In this document: positions 1 to 11,628 of the stretch, one piece after another
Layout: each line of letters starts with the position of its first letter
Numbering within the stretch: the first letter of the stretch is position 1
Origin: Diploscapter coronatus
Lineage: Eukaryota; Nematoda; Chromadorea; Rhabditida; Rhabditidae
NCBI GenBank assembly: GCA_964036155.1
Contig: OZ038423.1
Coordinates: 48,127,249-48,191,248, forward strand
Reading direction: 5' to 3'
DNA length: 64,000 nucleotides
Program-made: the position numbers and the translations under genes
The notes under the pieces: model-generated
Database searches by the model: none
Told to the model about the DNA's origin: nothing
Seen by the model: the letters and a program-made list of their open reading frames with translations, nothing else

Positions 1-203
1 CTGCAGTACGATGTCCTATTTTTGCAGCGCGGTTGTCAGCTTTTGTAGTCGTAGTGGAAAATTTTAGAAAAAGTTATAAGTCTTCTCTAACTCCAGAGGG
101 AATAAATAAAGTCACTCTAGAAATAAATTATAAAAGAAATAGTGGTGCACTCGAAAAACAAAACTTCCAAAGAGATGAACTTTCAAAAATTTGCAAAACT
201 CAC

Positions 204-1932
204 TCATTTTGAATGGCTCGATTCTTCTCGACGAGCTCTTCGCATTTCTTGCCCAAAGTTGCGTTTCGCTTCGTCATAAATTCCACCTGCTCCTTGTTTG
301 ATGCGTGATCCAACTCCATCAGGCGGATTTTCTAGAAAAAAAAATTGCTAATTTTTGACAGTTCCTTGATCTGATCGATTTAATAAAAAGTAAATGAATA
401 GTAATTTTGAATTATTTTTGAAACATAATTCAATTTTTTTTTGCAAAATGTTTTTAACAAGCAGCGATGTAATTTCAAAATATCGAATTTTTCGTTTTTC
501 ATAGAATGTTTTGAAGCATGACATTTCCTACCTCTTGCAGAGTGGTCCTTTCCTTCGTCGCAACTACCCACTCTTCTCTCGCCGTTTTGGCTGCATTGTC
601 GAGTGTGGCAATGGTTTTCTTGGACTCTACCATTGCGTTACAGAGCCGTTTCTTTTCCGCTGTCAGTTCCCCGAATTCGCGCTCATAACGTTGGCGGATG
701 GCTTGACTCGTCCTGGGAAATTATATTTCTAACTTTCCAATAGTGAAAGGTTTTAACATAAGTGAAAAGTCATGCTGCTATGTTATTTCTTGAAACACTA
801 AAAAATCTGGGAAGAACCTTAAAAGTGAAGAAAAATCACCTCAATTCATTGGTAACGATGTTGAGTCTGGAGCCGAGCTCGACATTCTGCCCCCTGACGT
901 GACGAACCTCGGCTTCCAGAATGTTGTTCCTTTCCACGAGTGCGGTCGCCGAGGGCCCCATGCTTGAGCTGGAAATTTTTAAAAATCGAGGATAATCGAA
1001 ATGTTTCTCATGAAAATCTGGTAATTTCAGAAAAAATAACAAAAATTACTGTCAACTACAGCATACTTTACCCATAATTGAGCTAGAGGCAAAAGATAGA
1101 AATCTTAAAAAATGCCCAAAAGAAAAAAAAACAATACAAATGAGGATTACTGTAATTTGTAAATTTGTTCTCTTTACCCATGATTGAAGCTGGGGTTGAG
1201 GTGCATGTTCTTGGTGCCGCGATCTCGTGAATGGCTGCGCGAACGCGAGTGACGCTTGTGGTGCTTCTTCTAAATTTAAGTTTTTTTGTTGCAGAAAAAT
1301 CTAGCAACTTTCAGGTATAAAGATGATCATTGAGATCGTATTTTGGGATTTAATTATTACAAACCTATGGTGTTTTTTCCACAATCATAAGGTTTTAGCA
1401 GGTTTCAGAAAAAATTCATTAGTTTTCAAATCTAAAAAATGATAAGATGTTTATGAAGGGTATATTTTTCTAACATCTAAAAATAGAAAATGTTTCAAGA
1501 AAGAGGATAAACTATGGAATTTTATAACTCGAATCGCTCAATGCATCGAACCAAACCTTTATTCTACCTTTTTGCTATGTCTATGCTTGTTCCTGTATCC
1601 GTCTCGACTTCTGCTTCTACTTCTGCTGGGAGTCCTTTCCTGTTGCCTTCTCTGCTCCTCCTCATGTTTCGCTGCCAAGTACCCGAACGAGCTCATCTGC
1701 TGTTGTTGCTGCTGATAGCCGGAAGTGGACGGGGGAGGTTGATGGTACTGAATTTAAATCGCATTCTCGATTAATCTCGTTTCGCTTAAAATGAATCAAA
1801 TCTAAGCGTTGTTCAAGGAAACACGAGACAGGAATTATATTCGTGCGCAGAAAATATTATTCATTTCTTGAAAAGTAAAAGATAAAAACAATGAAAAACT
1901 AGAGAACTTTTGAAAATTTTGAAGCCTACCAT
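204..1932 (-). CDS. RS-rich coiled-coil protein, 5' part (runs off left edge)
   Basis: I do not recognise the gene. Coding exons on the minus strand are 1932-1930 (ATG only), 1747-1568, 1269-1178, 968-840, 712-532 and 331-204. All phases agree, and the last exon ends in phase 2, so the gene continues beyond base 1. The protein starts with a Pro/Ser/Gln-rich stretch containing a six-Gln run. A basic segment follows with SRSRSRSRDGYRNKHRHSKK and then HSRSRSHSRDR, as in RS-domain or nuclear-speckle proteins. From about residue 95 the sequence is charged heptad-like coiled coil (for example NNILEAEVRHVRGQNVELGS). The start codon lies at the very end of its exon. Met in MSSFGYLAAK is the alternative start. 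A nuclear RNA-related or scaffold role is inference from composition only. Confidence 0.7.
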
Positions 1933-1969
1933 TTTTGTTCTCCTTCAAAATAGACGTCACCCTTCAGAT

Positions 1970-1999
1970 TCACTCAACCAGCATTCGGAATCCAGGCAT
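1970..1999 (-). promoter_or_regulatory. 9-codon upstream ORF in the leader of the RS/coiled-coil gene
   Basis: The leader exon follows a good acceptor (gagtttcag, possible cis or trans-splice site). It holds a complete ATG...TGA ORF of 9 sense codons ending about 38 nt before the proposed start. It could reduce translation of the main ORF. That regulatory role is inferred only. Confidence 0.35.
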
Positions 2000-2559
2000 G
2001 ATCCGATTTAATTCTGAAACTCAAAATGGAAAACAATAAAATTCGAAGAAAAAACAAAAATCGATGTTTTTCAATGGAAAATGGAAAATCGCGAGAAAAG
2101 TGTCTGAAGTGTGCAATGAGAGGGCACACTCGCTTTTTATTCATAGGAGAGAAAAGAAAACGGAAGATTGAAGTTACAGTGAGATTTTCTTGAGCTTTTA
2201 CCGTATTTTATTTCAATTTTTTGAACATTTTCGTAATTCGATATTTCGTTTAGTCATAACGAAGCTTTGAAAACTATTGGAATCAATCATATCACGTTGT
2301 CTCGAAATTGTTTATTTTCCGGACTTTACGGAAAATTTGTTCAATTTCAACCACTTACATAACATTTTTCGTAATGGTTTATCATTTTTGTTGCGAAAAA
2401 TGTCATGCTTATTTTTATTCGATCATTGAAAACTGAACCCATTATCCAACGTCTAGACCTAGATTTATTATGGCTATTTATCGCCCTTTATCAAGCATGG
2501 GGTGGTCGCTTTAACTTTAGACCTTTCGGGATTTTGAGCTCTTCAACTTGAACCTAGAA

Positions 2560-5366
2560 ATGACGATATTTTCGATATTCATCTATTTTTTCTGTCTAAT
2601 TTTATCGTAAGTTCTCAAACTTTAAAAAATTTATTTTTCCTAAAAATTTAGATGCTTTTCGATGGCTTTAGTCGAAGTTATCGATGTAGAGTTTGATCTT
2701 CGTGATATGCTCCAGAATAAGGTTAAAAAGTTTCAACGTTCTAACGTTTTTGCAATTTTAGAACCCCTACTTCAACGCTACAGCTCAACTGACATTGAAG
2801 TTCGAGAACTCCACTGATTCTGTTCTATTGCACGCCTATGGGATGAAATTTCAAAACCAGACAACTTTGGTCTGCGGGAAAAGTAGGTTCTGAAATAGGT
2901 TTCAGAATTTTTAAAATTGGAAATGACTAAAAGATGAATAACTTCGTCTGCGTGCTAAACTCTTGCTTTATCGTAAAATTTCAGGATCGATCCCTGCAGC
3001 TGTTGTGCACAGAACGATGGTAGATGATATCGTAGGTTTGAACCTGAAAGAGATAATTCGAGAGAAAGAACGATGCAGGGTTCAATTGCAGGTATGATTT
3101 TATTCAATTTTCAAGGCTCACGATTTTCAGTACTCTTCTAACACTGTACCTTTTCGAGGCCTGTACCTTGCTCATTATCCACATGCTTACGACTCGAATC
3201 ATACTACAGGTACGTTAATTATTAGTTCGAAGAATTTGCATGCGAGTTATCATTGCAATTATTCTGAAAATCCTTTTATATTTTGAAGCGTGCTTTTTAA
3301 TTGTCATAACTCCATATAACTCCATAATATCTATATAATTCTCTATAATTCAGTCGTAATCGGTGATTTTCACCAACTTCTCGCTCGCAGAATCGTTCCC
3401 TGCATCGACGCGCCAGCTTCCGTCCACAAGTGGAAGGTCACTGTGCTTCATCCGACAGGCTCAACCGCGTACTTCTCCGCGAAACGAGCTTTCCTGAAGA
3501 CTGAAAAAGGGTTTTTTTCTCACTCTTTACCCAAAGACACCGCTTTTAGGTACCTCAAAACGATCTTCCGGGAATTCACTTCCGCTCCGTATCGACTGAA
3601 CTTTGCATTGCTGTGGGATCGAGAGTACCGAGTGAGGAAAATCCAGACCAAGTCTGGGAAGACGGTAGATCACATTATTTTTTAGAATAGTCGCTGACTA
3701 AATCTACTAACAGTAAAAAACTCCAACAAATTAAACTGCGTTACTTTGAAACCTATCCATTTTTCTCGCAGATTGTCCTACGCTTTCCGACTAAGATGAA
3801 CTTCACCTACACGCGATTCCTGAGTGTTGCTTCAGAAATCTATGATTTCTTCCATGCAAAGTTTGGAGCTCCTTTTGACTCAGATCATTTAGGTACTCTC
3901 TGATATTCTATCTCAAAAATAAATTGTATTTAGACATAATCATCGGCCAGCACTTGGATGGCGGCTCGTTGGGTGGCTCTCTGATGATTTTGGACCATAT
4001 GTATGCTCTTGAAACTCCGAGGCTACGATATTTCATGGCTCTAATTGTAGGCAATTACCTAAATAATTGTTCTAATAATTAAATTAATAGTGGCTCCAAA
4101 AGAGCGACTACCGTATGTGGAAGGACGCTTGGTTCGTGGATGGACTTGCCAGCTACTATGCATACTTTCTCGACATTCCGAAGGAAAAGGTATTCTCACT
4201 TTTAATTTTTAAAGAACTGAGAAGAAGTTTGATAAAATGGTATTTTAGTGGGTCAACACCTCAAGAAGTCTGTATCAGCTTCGTCAACTATCGGAGAACC
4301 CCCTGCTGACAGTACCCTTCTTCCACAACCCAACAGAATTCGATATCGTCCAGGAACAACGACAAACCTTCAGACTCAAGGTGTTCTTCTATTTATATTT
4401 TTAGAAGATCCCAAAATTCAGGGACCCCTTCTATTCCACATGTTGGTACAAGTTCTGGGCCAGGAGGCGTTCGACAAAGCTGTCAAGGTAGATAAAAATC
4501 GTCGAATTTAAAAAATTCATCCTAGGAAGTCCTCCGCTCGAAAATCTACGTGGACTATAAAATAACCGACCAGATTTCCAAGTTCTCGCCGAAACACCGA
4601 CATCCGAAGTGTTTCCGAGTTCTGGTTAGGGCGTTCATGCAGCAGGTTTGGAAATTACCATCTCTCTTGGGATAATGATTTTCTCACTATTTCAGAGTCA
4701 TCTTCCCTTTTTAAAGATCAACCGATTACCCGGAAACAAAATGCAGATTCATAGAGAAACTTATAATGCTCCGAACGACATGAACATCCTTTGGTTTGTC
4801 GAAAATAGCATACAAATTTTTAATGAGTTTAGGCGACCTTGGAAGATGGATGCGTTTTATACGGTGCCACTTTTTGAGGCTGACGATCATCCAGGGAAGC
4901 CTTTGAAGTGGCTTGATCAAGATGAGTATCCGAATAAATTATGGTCTACCAAATGATTTTAATAAACTCTTTGCATAATTTCCAATTTATTATTTGTCAA
5001 AATAACGTTCGATTTTGATAATTCTTCGATAATTTCAAACAGTCTAAACGGGGAAAATGTAGAATAAATTTAGGCGTTGACAACGTCGTCATTGATTCGA
5101 AGAACCTTACCTTACCTCTCGATCCGAAGGGCCATGGACTTTATTTCGTTAAATATGTCGATCCAAGGCTAGCAAGAGCTTCTAATGTATCGGTAAAATG
5201 AGTTCAAAATAATCTCTAACCGTGTAATTGTCAGAATTGCGACGCTCAACAGCGATTATGTGTTCCCGAAGGTCTGAACTCCGCACTCTGTGATGGCTCA
5301 TGCCCTTCTGAGCATACATTTGAAAGGCTATTCGACGGTACAAAACATTCTTGGGATGAGTACTAA
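2560..5366 (+). CDS. M1 aminopeptidase-like secreted protein, zinc site lost
   Basis: Coding exons: 2560-2606, 2652-2721, 2762-2882, 2985-3091, 3131-3209, 3354-3664, 3772-3892, 3934-4046, 4091-4189, 4249-4380, 4422-4487, 4526-4645, 4696-4925, 5063-5192, 5235-5366. This gives about 625 aa in continuous phase. A hydrophobic signal peptide covers residues 1-20. The M1 fold is recognisable from the PCIDAPA motif at 157-163 (family PCxDxPA), a GAMEN-region counterpart (GGSLGGSLM, about 295-303), WKDAWFVDGLASYYAY at 333 onward (family WWDDLWLNEGFAS) and GPLLFHMLVQVLG further on. The HExxH zinc motif is absent. The second Glu ligand is Asp340, and the GAMEN Glu is gone, so peptidase activity is not expected. 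The C-terminal helical domain is much shortened. Reading through the donor at 4926 gives a stop at 4954-4956, followed by AATAAA at 4961, so a shorter isoform is possible. Confidence 0.82.
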
Positions 5367-5666
5367 TCTTATTCATAGCAAAATATTTTATAGTTCAGGA
5401 TAGAAATGCTACAAATAAATCGTGATTTTATGGCATCTTTGATAACTAATTTTAAAACTGTACAGAACCCGTGTATTGAGATACTTCTGAGGTAAAATCA
5501 CATGTGACTTTTCAGAACATAAACAAATCAATAACGATCAAGGTGCAAATCAGCAATATTGAAATTTTCACACCACCACAAGCGCATCTTCGATCCATTT
5601 CCGCTAGACAAAGTTCGTCCATGTCATAGCTCAACCTTCTTTCTATAATTGGCGTAATTAAATGAC

Positions 5667-7051
5667 TTAATTTGCCCAATTAAATCCACCAATTTGCACC
5701 GCAGCTCCGCAGGCGGCTACTCCCGAACCATAGGGGCAGATTGATTGGAGTTGTTGCTTGACGCACTGCGTCACCATCAAAGCGTTTCTGCAACATGCTA
5801 ATTGTAAAAGCCCCACCCACTTTTTGGCAGTCAGATGAAATAGAATCTTACGTGCAAACATTCGGGTCCCCAGGCATCACGCGGTCCTGTCCGCAATTCA
5901 ACATTCGATCGGTTAATGGAGCGACTTGGAATGCTTGCGATAGACAGTCGACGTTCGAGAAGAAGGCTGAAATTAGGGAATGTTTCAAAAATTCTCATGG
6001 ATAAAGACGTCTCATATGTGATATATTGGTGTTGTCATAAATTCGGAATTGTTTGAAATAATTTATTTCGAGGTTACAAAACTTTACCTGAATGTGAATG
6101 TCGATATTATTCCAGTTTATTGTAGGAGCATATGGAAAATTGACAAAATCTAAACATCATACCTATTCTTCCCCTTGTACAGGCGAATTCATAGAAAGCG
6201 TGATTTTCGAGGTAGTTTAGTGCTTCAGTTCGCTGGCGGTACCTAAATCATCAAACTCGCTCATAATTTCATGAGAATTCGACCTTTGAGCAAACATGTA
6301 GAAGACCCGCAGATTAATGCAGTATGTTTGGGCCACTCCCAAGCAGTTGGTTAGGTCGTTGAAGTCTTTGCAGATGTTGACCAAATCAGTGATTCGTAAT
6401 CGATGGTTGAGTTCTCGGAAGAATGGCAGATATCCAGCCGAAGGGTGAATTCCGTATTTCTCGGCGAAATTTACGTAACAGGTATAGACGGTCTGAATAT
6501 GTAAGAGTTATTAACGCTGCGAAGGAATAAATTTACAATAGCTAACTTCGATACACCCCATTATCTCTGAGATCGGTATTGTTTCTGTCTCTGGATAAAA
6601 GAGGAGATGCAAAGCCTTTCCTCCTTGTCCGCCTACGTCTTCGCCGATCTCTCAATCCTTTCTACACTATCAGCACTCGCGGTTTGCGTCGCGGTAGACC
6701 ATCGCCTTTGCCCAGAGACAGGCAATACCGAACTCAGAGATAATGGAGAATACCAATCATTATTTTATAAAATATAATAAATCAAAATCAATCATCTTAC
6801 TTGAGGATGCCGACATTGGTTCACAATTTCCTCCGAAGGCTCTCTGAACTCCAATGGAGGTGGAAAGGGGAATGGTATCCGATTATTCAGGTACTCTTTT
6901 TGTTGCTCCAAGGATAAATGAGACAAAGTCTGCTGGTCAATGATATCGGCTAAAATCAATTTAAATCCTTAGTTTTGGTCTTGAACTTACCAATCGAGAA
7001 ATCCACAAGATACTCCAGTATTAATACGATCAAATGTGCAAATTTTCGCAT
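5667..7051 (-). CDS. Small secreted Cys-rich protein (T20D4.11/DUF19-like)
   Basis: Five coding exons on the minus strand, 7051-6991, 6949-6801, 6492-6243, 5966-5852 and 5787-5667, join in phase to about 231 aa. The first exon encodes a hydrophobic leader beginning MRKFAHLIVLILEYL. The mature part has Cys spaced through VYTCYVNFAEKYG, VNICKDFNDLTNCLGVAQTYC, DCLSQAF, NCGQDR and VTQCVKQQLQSICPYGSG. This resembles the nematode-specific secreted T20D4.11-like (DUF19) family, but the match is by eye and function is unknown. The gene is convergent with the M1-like gene: their stops are about 300 bp apart. Intron 2 (6800-6493) contains a foldback element. Two splice choices for the last intron were tested, and only the acceptor at 5788-5790 (TTGCAG) keeps the frame. 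Confidence 0.68.
6553..6750. repeat. Foldback (inverted-repeat) element in intron 2
   Basis: About 40-bp arms (6557-6597 and 6708-6746), sharing TTATCTCTGAG and CGGTATTG cores, are inverted around a roughly 110-bp centre. They fill most of the second intron of the secreted Cys-rich gene. This is the structure of a non-autonomous DNA element (MITE). I could not define a target-site duplication. Confidence 0.65.
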
Positions 7052-10000
7052 CTACTTCTGACGCTGAATAGAAAATGGATAAATTTCACCAAGTAGTTTT
7101 GCTGAGTCAGAAAATCGGTTAAAATGAGATAAAATGGATATGAGTGCAGAAAAATAAAGAAGGTAAATCATGCGAAGAGGATCAACCTAAATACTGTTAG
7201 GCGGAATCGATATCCCTTTGAAATTGGAAAGAAAAATCTCCACTCGCGTGGGCGAAAACGAGATCGTCAAAATAACTTGAGATTAATCGCGATGTACCCA
7301 ATTTTCACATTGCAAAATGTTGGCAATGTTGATGGTCTGGGAAATATCAAGTATGAAATGAACAGTTTAGATTCTGAATACGTTATCCTCAAAAATTCAA
7401 ACTGAAGGAAAGGCACTTGAAACACCTCTTTGTATACTTCTCAACTCCATTACAGTTAGGCTTCTTTTAGTTTTTCTGTTATATAATAACAAGCCGAAGA
7501 TTTCGTCGATAAAATAGCTCATAATAAGAGTATTCCATGAAACCTATTCAAAACGTTTGCAAAATTCATCGATAAAAACTAGAAAAAGACGAATAATCGT
7601 ATCCGACGTTCTTTCGCTCTGAAAATGCTGCATTTCAAAGGATTTTGCCATATTTGCTAAGGATGATTCACAAATGTAGAATGACCAAGTTTAGAAGGCG
7701 ATGATGCAATTTTGATCGCAAACATACGCCAATGATCTGTCGAATTGGAACTGTAGGAACTTGTTCATGAAAAATTATAAAATTATCTAATTTCGTTTCA
7801 AATTTTTGGATGATTTACAGAATTATTCGGGTAATTTATCCGTGAACGTTATTCTAAATCGTTTATGATTAGAAAAACAAATGATCACTACTCGAATTTG
7901 AAATTTATGGAATTATCCAAAAAAATTAACAATTTCCCTAATTCATTTCAGATTTTTGAATGATTCAAAACATTACTCCTCTCAATTTTTTTTGGAAATA
8001 ATTTATTTCAATGGTCATATACTCGTTCCCAGATGTTCATTACTTTTTCTTAACTTTTTACTCGAATATTCAACGCAGCTGCATGGTCGATTGGTAAATC
8101 TTTTGGCTCATTCATTTCTGACAAAAAGTGGGAAAATCTGTTGAATTTTCGCGTTTGCCTAAGACAGTTCTTTATGTTCGATTTTACGGTCCTGCTCCCC
8201 AAAGAACGAAAATTTGTGGTTCTAAAAATATACCGGCCTGTATTCCTTCGTATCCTTAACCATAAACCAGAGATGACCAGATTTTTGCCAATGGCAGAGG
8301 ACCACATGTGTTAGCCACATTTTTTGCTATGCTTTTGCTAATTTCTGTTTCTTCTTCTCGCGATTTCCTGCACTATTCCTCGATTTCCTGTCTCTTTTGC
8401 TCTATTTTCTCTCAACTTTATAAGCTTTGTGTCAGAGAATTATTGCCCGTATAGCTAGGGACTCTGGGCAAATTTATGAGGTTAACGGGTTCACATTCCA
8501 AAAGCTTAACGCGAATAGCAAAAACAGAGATAGGGTTATAAAAGTGTTAGCAACATCAACTTGGGATTTTCGTTTAAAAATTACCACTCTAGTCAATTTT
8601 ATGCTAATTTTTAAATTTTTTCGGTAAGATTGTATTTATTTTACGATATTAAAAAAATCAACGTTCTTGCACATTTCATTGTAATTTTTAGCCTTCTTTT
8701 CTTACACAGAGATTATGAAATTTAGTCTTAATCACGTCTGTTTTCGCGTATCGGGTTGCAAGGAAGTTTACGTAATCGTGGGTCAAAAAAGTTGTGCTCG
8801 GGCTTTGCGCTCCCTGCTTTGAAAGATTAGAAGTGCAATGCCATCAACCAGACCACAGATATCATCGCACCTCTGCCCTTTGTCGTCTCAAATTTCTATC
8901 GAACATTTACGCCTCATAGCGGGGAGTTCGTTTTTACAAACTTTATCATTAGGTTGAATGAAAGTGATAATAGTTCTGATTAGTTTCAGAAACTTTTGCC
9001 GCTTTAAAATGATATAAAAAGTCAACGTGTGACTTCGTATTCCTTACATCAAATATAGGCTCAAATTCCAACAAACTCGATACAAATGTGTAATTTTCAC
9101 ATAAGTTTCAAATATATTTTTGGATGATCTGTCTCGATATCTTAATTTTAGTATATGAAGGGTTGCATTTTAATATCAAAATGCAAAATCCAATAAACGA
9201 ATTTGCATATCAGTTAGCACATACCTATCTATTTTGCCAAGCCTCGTATTTCCTCTTATCAATGTGACCTCTTAAGACGAGTGACCACCCTAGCGCTTAT
9301 TGACTATCGAAAAAAAAATCGGCGTTCTGACTTTTTTACGACCCAGCAAATGTTCCGAGCTCCCGATTTTCCTTATAGATACAATGCTAATCAATAAGAA
9401 CAACCCTAAACAGGTTTCAAGCCGAACATTTCGTGCGAGCCCCAATTAAGTAAAAAAATTTGACGGCAAACTGCCTTTGTGGACCGGCTTATGTCCAAAT
9501 TTCTTCTTGAGATCTTTTCATATATGATTCCTCGTGTCTGACTTAAATTCTCTCTAAATCTGAGAGAGAAAGAGAACCTTTTCCCTCTTACCCAAATCTA
9601 CTCAACCCTTTTGTCTAAACGTGCTAAATGAGTGTGAACCTTCAGTCAGAGTTGCTCATTATCTTATGCATATTATTGATTTTTTTTTTTTTTTTTTCAA
9701 ATTTTTCATCTTCTAGAAAATCTGCGATTTTTCATGAGTAATCGGTAAAAGCTTTTTCCTTGCTAATCGTGAATTTTAGTAGATCGCTTTGTAATGTTTT
9801 GAAAGTCGTCTAATCGTGAGATGGCACGTTTTTACGAGATTTCTTCTCTTTTGCCTTGCTTGAGAATTGAAATAATCGAAATACTCTTGAGAATTAACGA
9901 ATTTCATCGAAATTTCAGATTTTTGTGCGTTTTTGCTAAAATGTTTGATTTTTTAACAAATATTTCCTTTACATTGCGTCATAATAACGCGGTTTCTTTG

Positions 10001-11628
10001 ATGATTTGAGGCACTTTGAATATTTGATCCTGGAGAAATGCCTGCGATTTTCTGCGCTCTTATAAAAATTTCTGCCAATTTCTTATCATTATCTATTTTC
10101 TGAGCAATTTTGCAGAGATATTTTTTCTGGAACACTTTATAACGCGGTTTTTTTAGTTTGATTTTTTTGTATAAGTTTCGATAGTTTCATTTATCCATAG
10201 ATTTTGGTTTGTTTATTAGTATTACTCTGGACACCTTGTACAGTATTCTGAAAATTAAGCTATATAAGATTGTTTGAAACTTGCAAATCATTTTGACCAA
10301 TTCCATCCTCAAAGAAGCAAATACGAAAAAAAAACGCTGAATGAAAATATTAAAACCATCGGGAGGTTCTAGAACCGCCGAGAAAAAATGTGTTCGATCT
10401 TCTAGAACACGTAATCCCTTCATGTTCGAGATCAGTGAAATAGCCTCATCTTTTGGAAGCACCAGAGAAACCCTTTCTCTCATTAATAAAATTGCCGTTC
10501 CTTCTCTCTCCGTTCGATTTACGTGTCAGTCTGTTGTGACTGGCAGCCATCCCACAACTGCCTCTCTTCTTTCTCGCCCGAGGGATTTTGGGGTAAACCA
10601 ACCGGCGATATCTTATCTTCCTTTATCTCGGGATCCGAGATTTTGCCTAACTTCATTTTTTTCCTTGCTCCAATCTCGATTTTTTGTGCTCCTCTTCAAA
10701 ACCACCTTGTTTTTCTCAATCATCCATCATAAAATTCGGTTCCTTTACTCAAAAATGCCACTTCTTTCAAATTTGTTGATGTCCACTTAAATTTAGCTTT
10801 TTCCGCTTAGAATTTTATTTTTTCATGGCTTTTATTTGAATCTAGCCTTTTCCCCTCGTTTTTGGTTCCAATATCAGTTTTCGTCTGAATGAAAGTTGTG
10901 ATTTGGGAGGTATCGCGCGTTTGTTTATATAACTTCTGCACTTTTGGTTCCTATGGCAGAATTCTACGACTCTGGCAGATTTTATACGATTTCTTTTCCC
11001 TCCTAATTTCCCTTTATCTTTTCATCTTCCTTGTTTTTCGCCACTCCGCATCGCTCTCCAACAGTGTCTGGTATAAACAGACTCTTTCTCTGCCTCCTTC
11101 TAGATCGAATTACAGTAAACTATCCGAAGCCTGCGTTCTATCTCTCGATAATTCGCCTTTGCAAAACACATTTCCAAGAGATTATTTATTCGACTCATTC
11201 GAAAATTGTATATTTTCACATATTGGAACTTCTCTTGTGTGTGATATTGATACTTCGTAACTTTTAAATACCGTAATCACTTTTGTTCCTAAAATTTTTC
11301 TCTTTGACGGTTTTTCTGGTCCAATAGTAATTCTTTTTTATTTTCATGACGATACTCATTTACTTGATTCATATTTCTACCACTTTAAAAAATTTTCAAT
11401 TTTATCTTTCACTTTTCGAAAATATTCACCCATTACAGTAATCTGTAACAGTCACTGCGATGCAAAAATGATCTTTCTTTCGTCATTATGAAAATTCCAG
11501 TTCTTGTGAATCATATTTAGGAAAAACTATCTATAAATGAAATTTTTAACATTTACCGTCAAACAATACCCCTTCTACAGTAATCCTAGTAACTCATTTC
11601 CAGACACCGAAAACTGGGCCCAACAACG
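7052..11628. other. Non-coding interval upstream of papilin
   Basis: About 4.6 kb of AT-rich DNA between the divergent secreted-protein and papilin genes. I found no phase-consistent exons. The longest open frames (for example 10341-10790) have no start context, no splice partners and no protein-like composition. A poly-T run occurs near 9680. A degenerate direct repeat occurs around 7770-7830 and 7900-7975. The 5' regulatory region of papilin must lie here, but no specific element can be assigned. The leader exon after the acceptor at 11603 is a probable cis or trans-splice site. Confidence 0.6.

Noticed and set aside
1060..1085. 11-nt micro-exon (CTCAATTATGG followed by GTAAAG) resembling the end of the exon at 1178
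   Set aside because: Including it breaks the downstream frame. It is probably a local duplication of an exon end.
5063..5366. Separate LDL-receptor/EGF-like gene fragment
   Set aside because: At first these exons looked like a YWTD/EGF piece, but they join in phase to the M1-like gene through the donor at 4926 and match the M1 C-terminal strand, so they were merged into that gene.
10341..10790. 149-codon open frame upstream of papilin
   Set aside because: No splice partners, no recognisable domain, shifted overlapping frame also open, low-complexity Ser/Phe/Leu composition.
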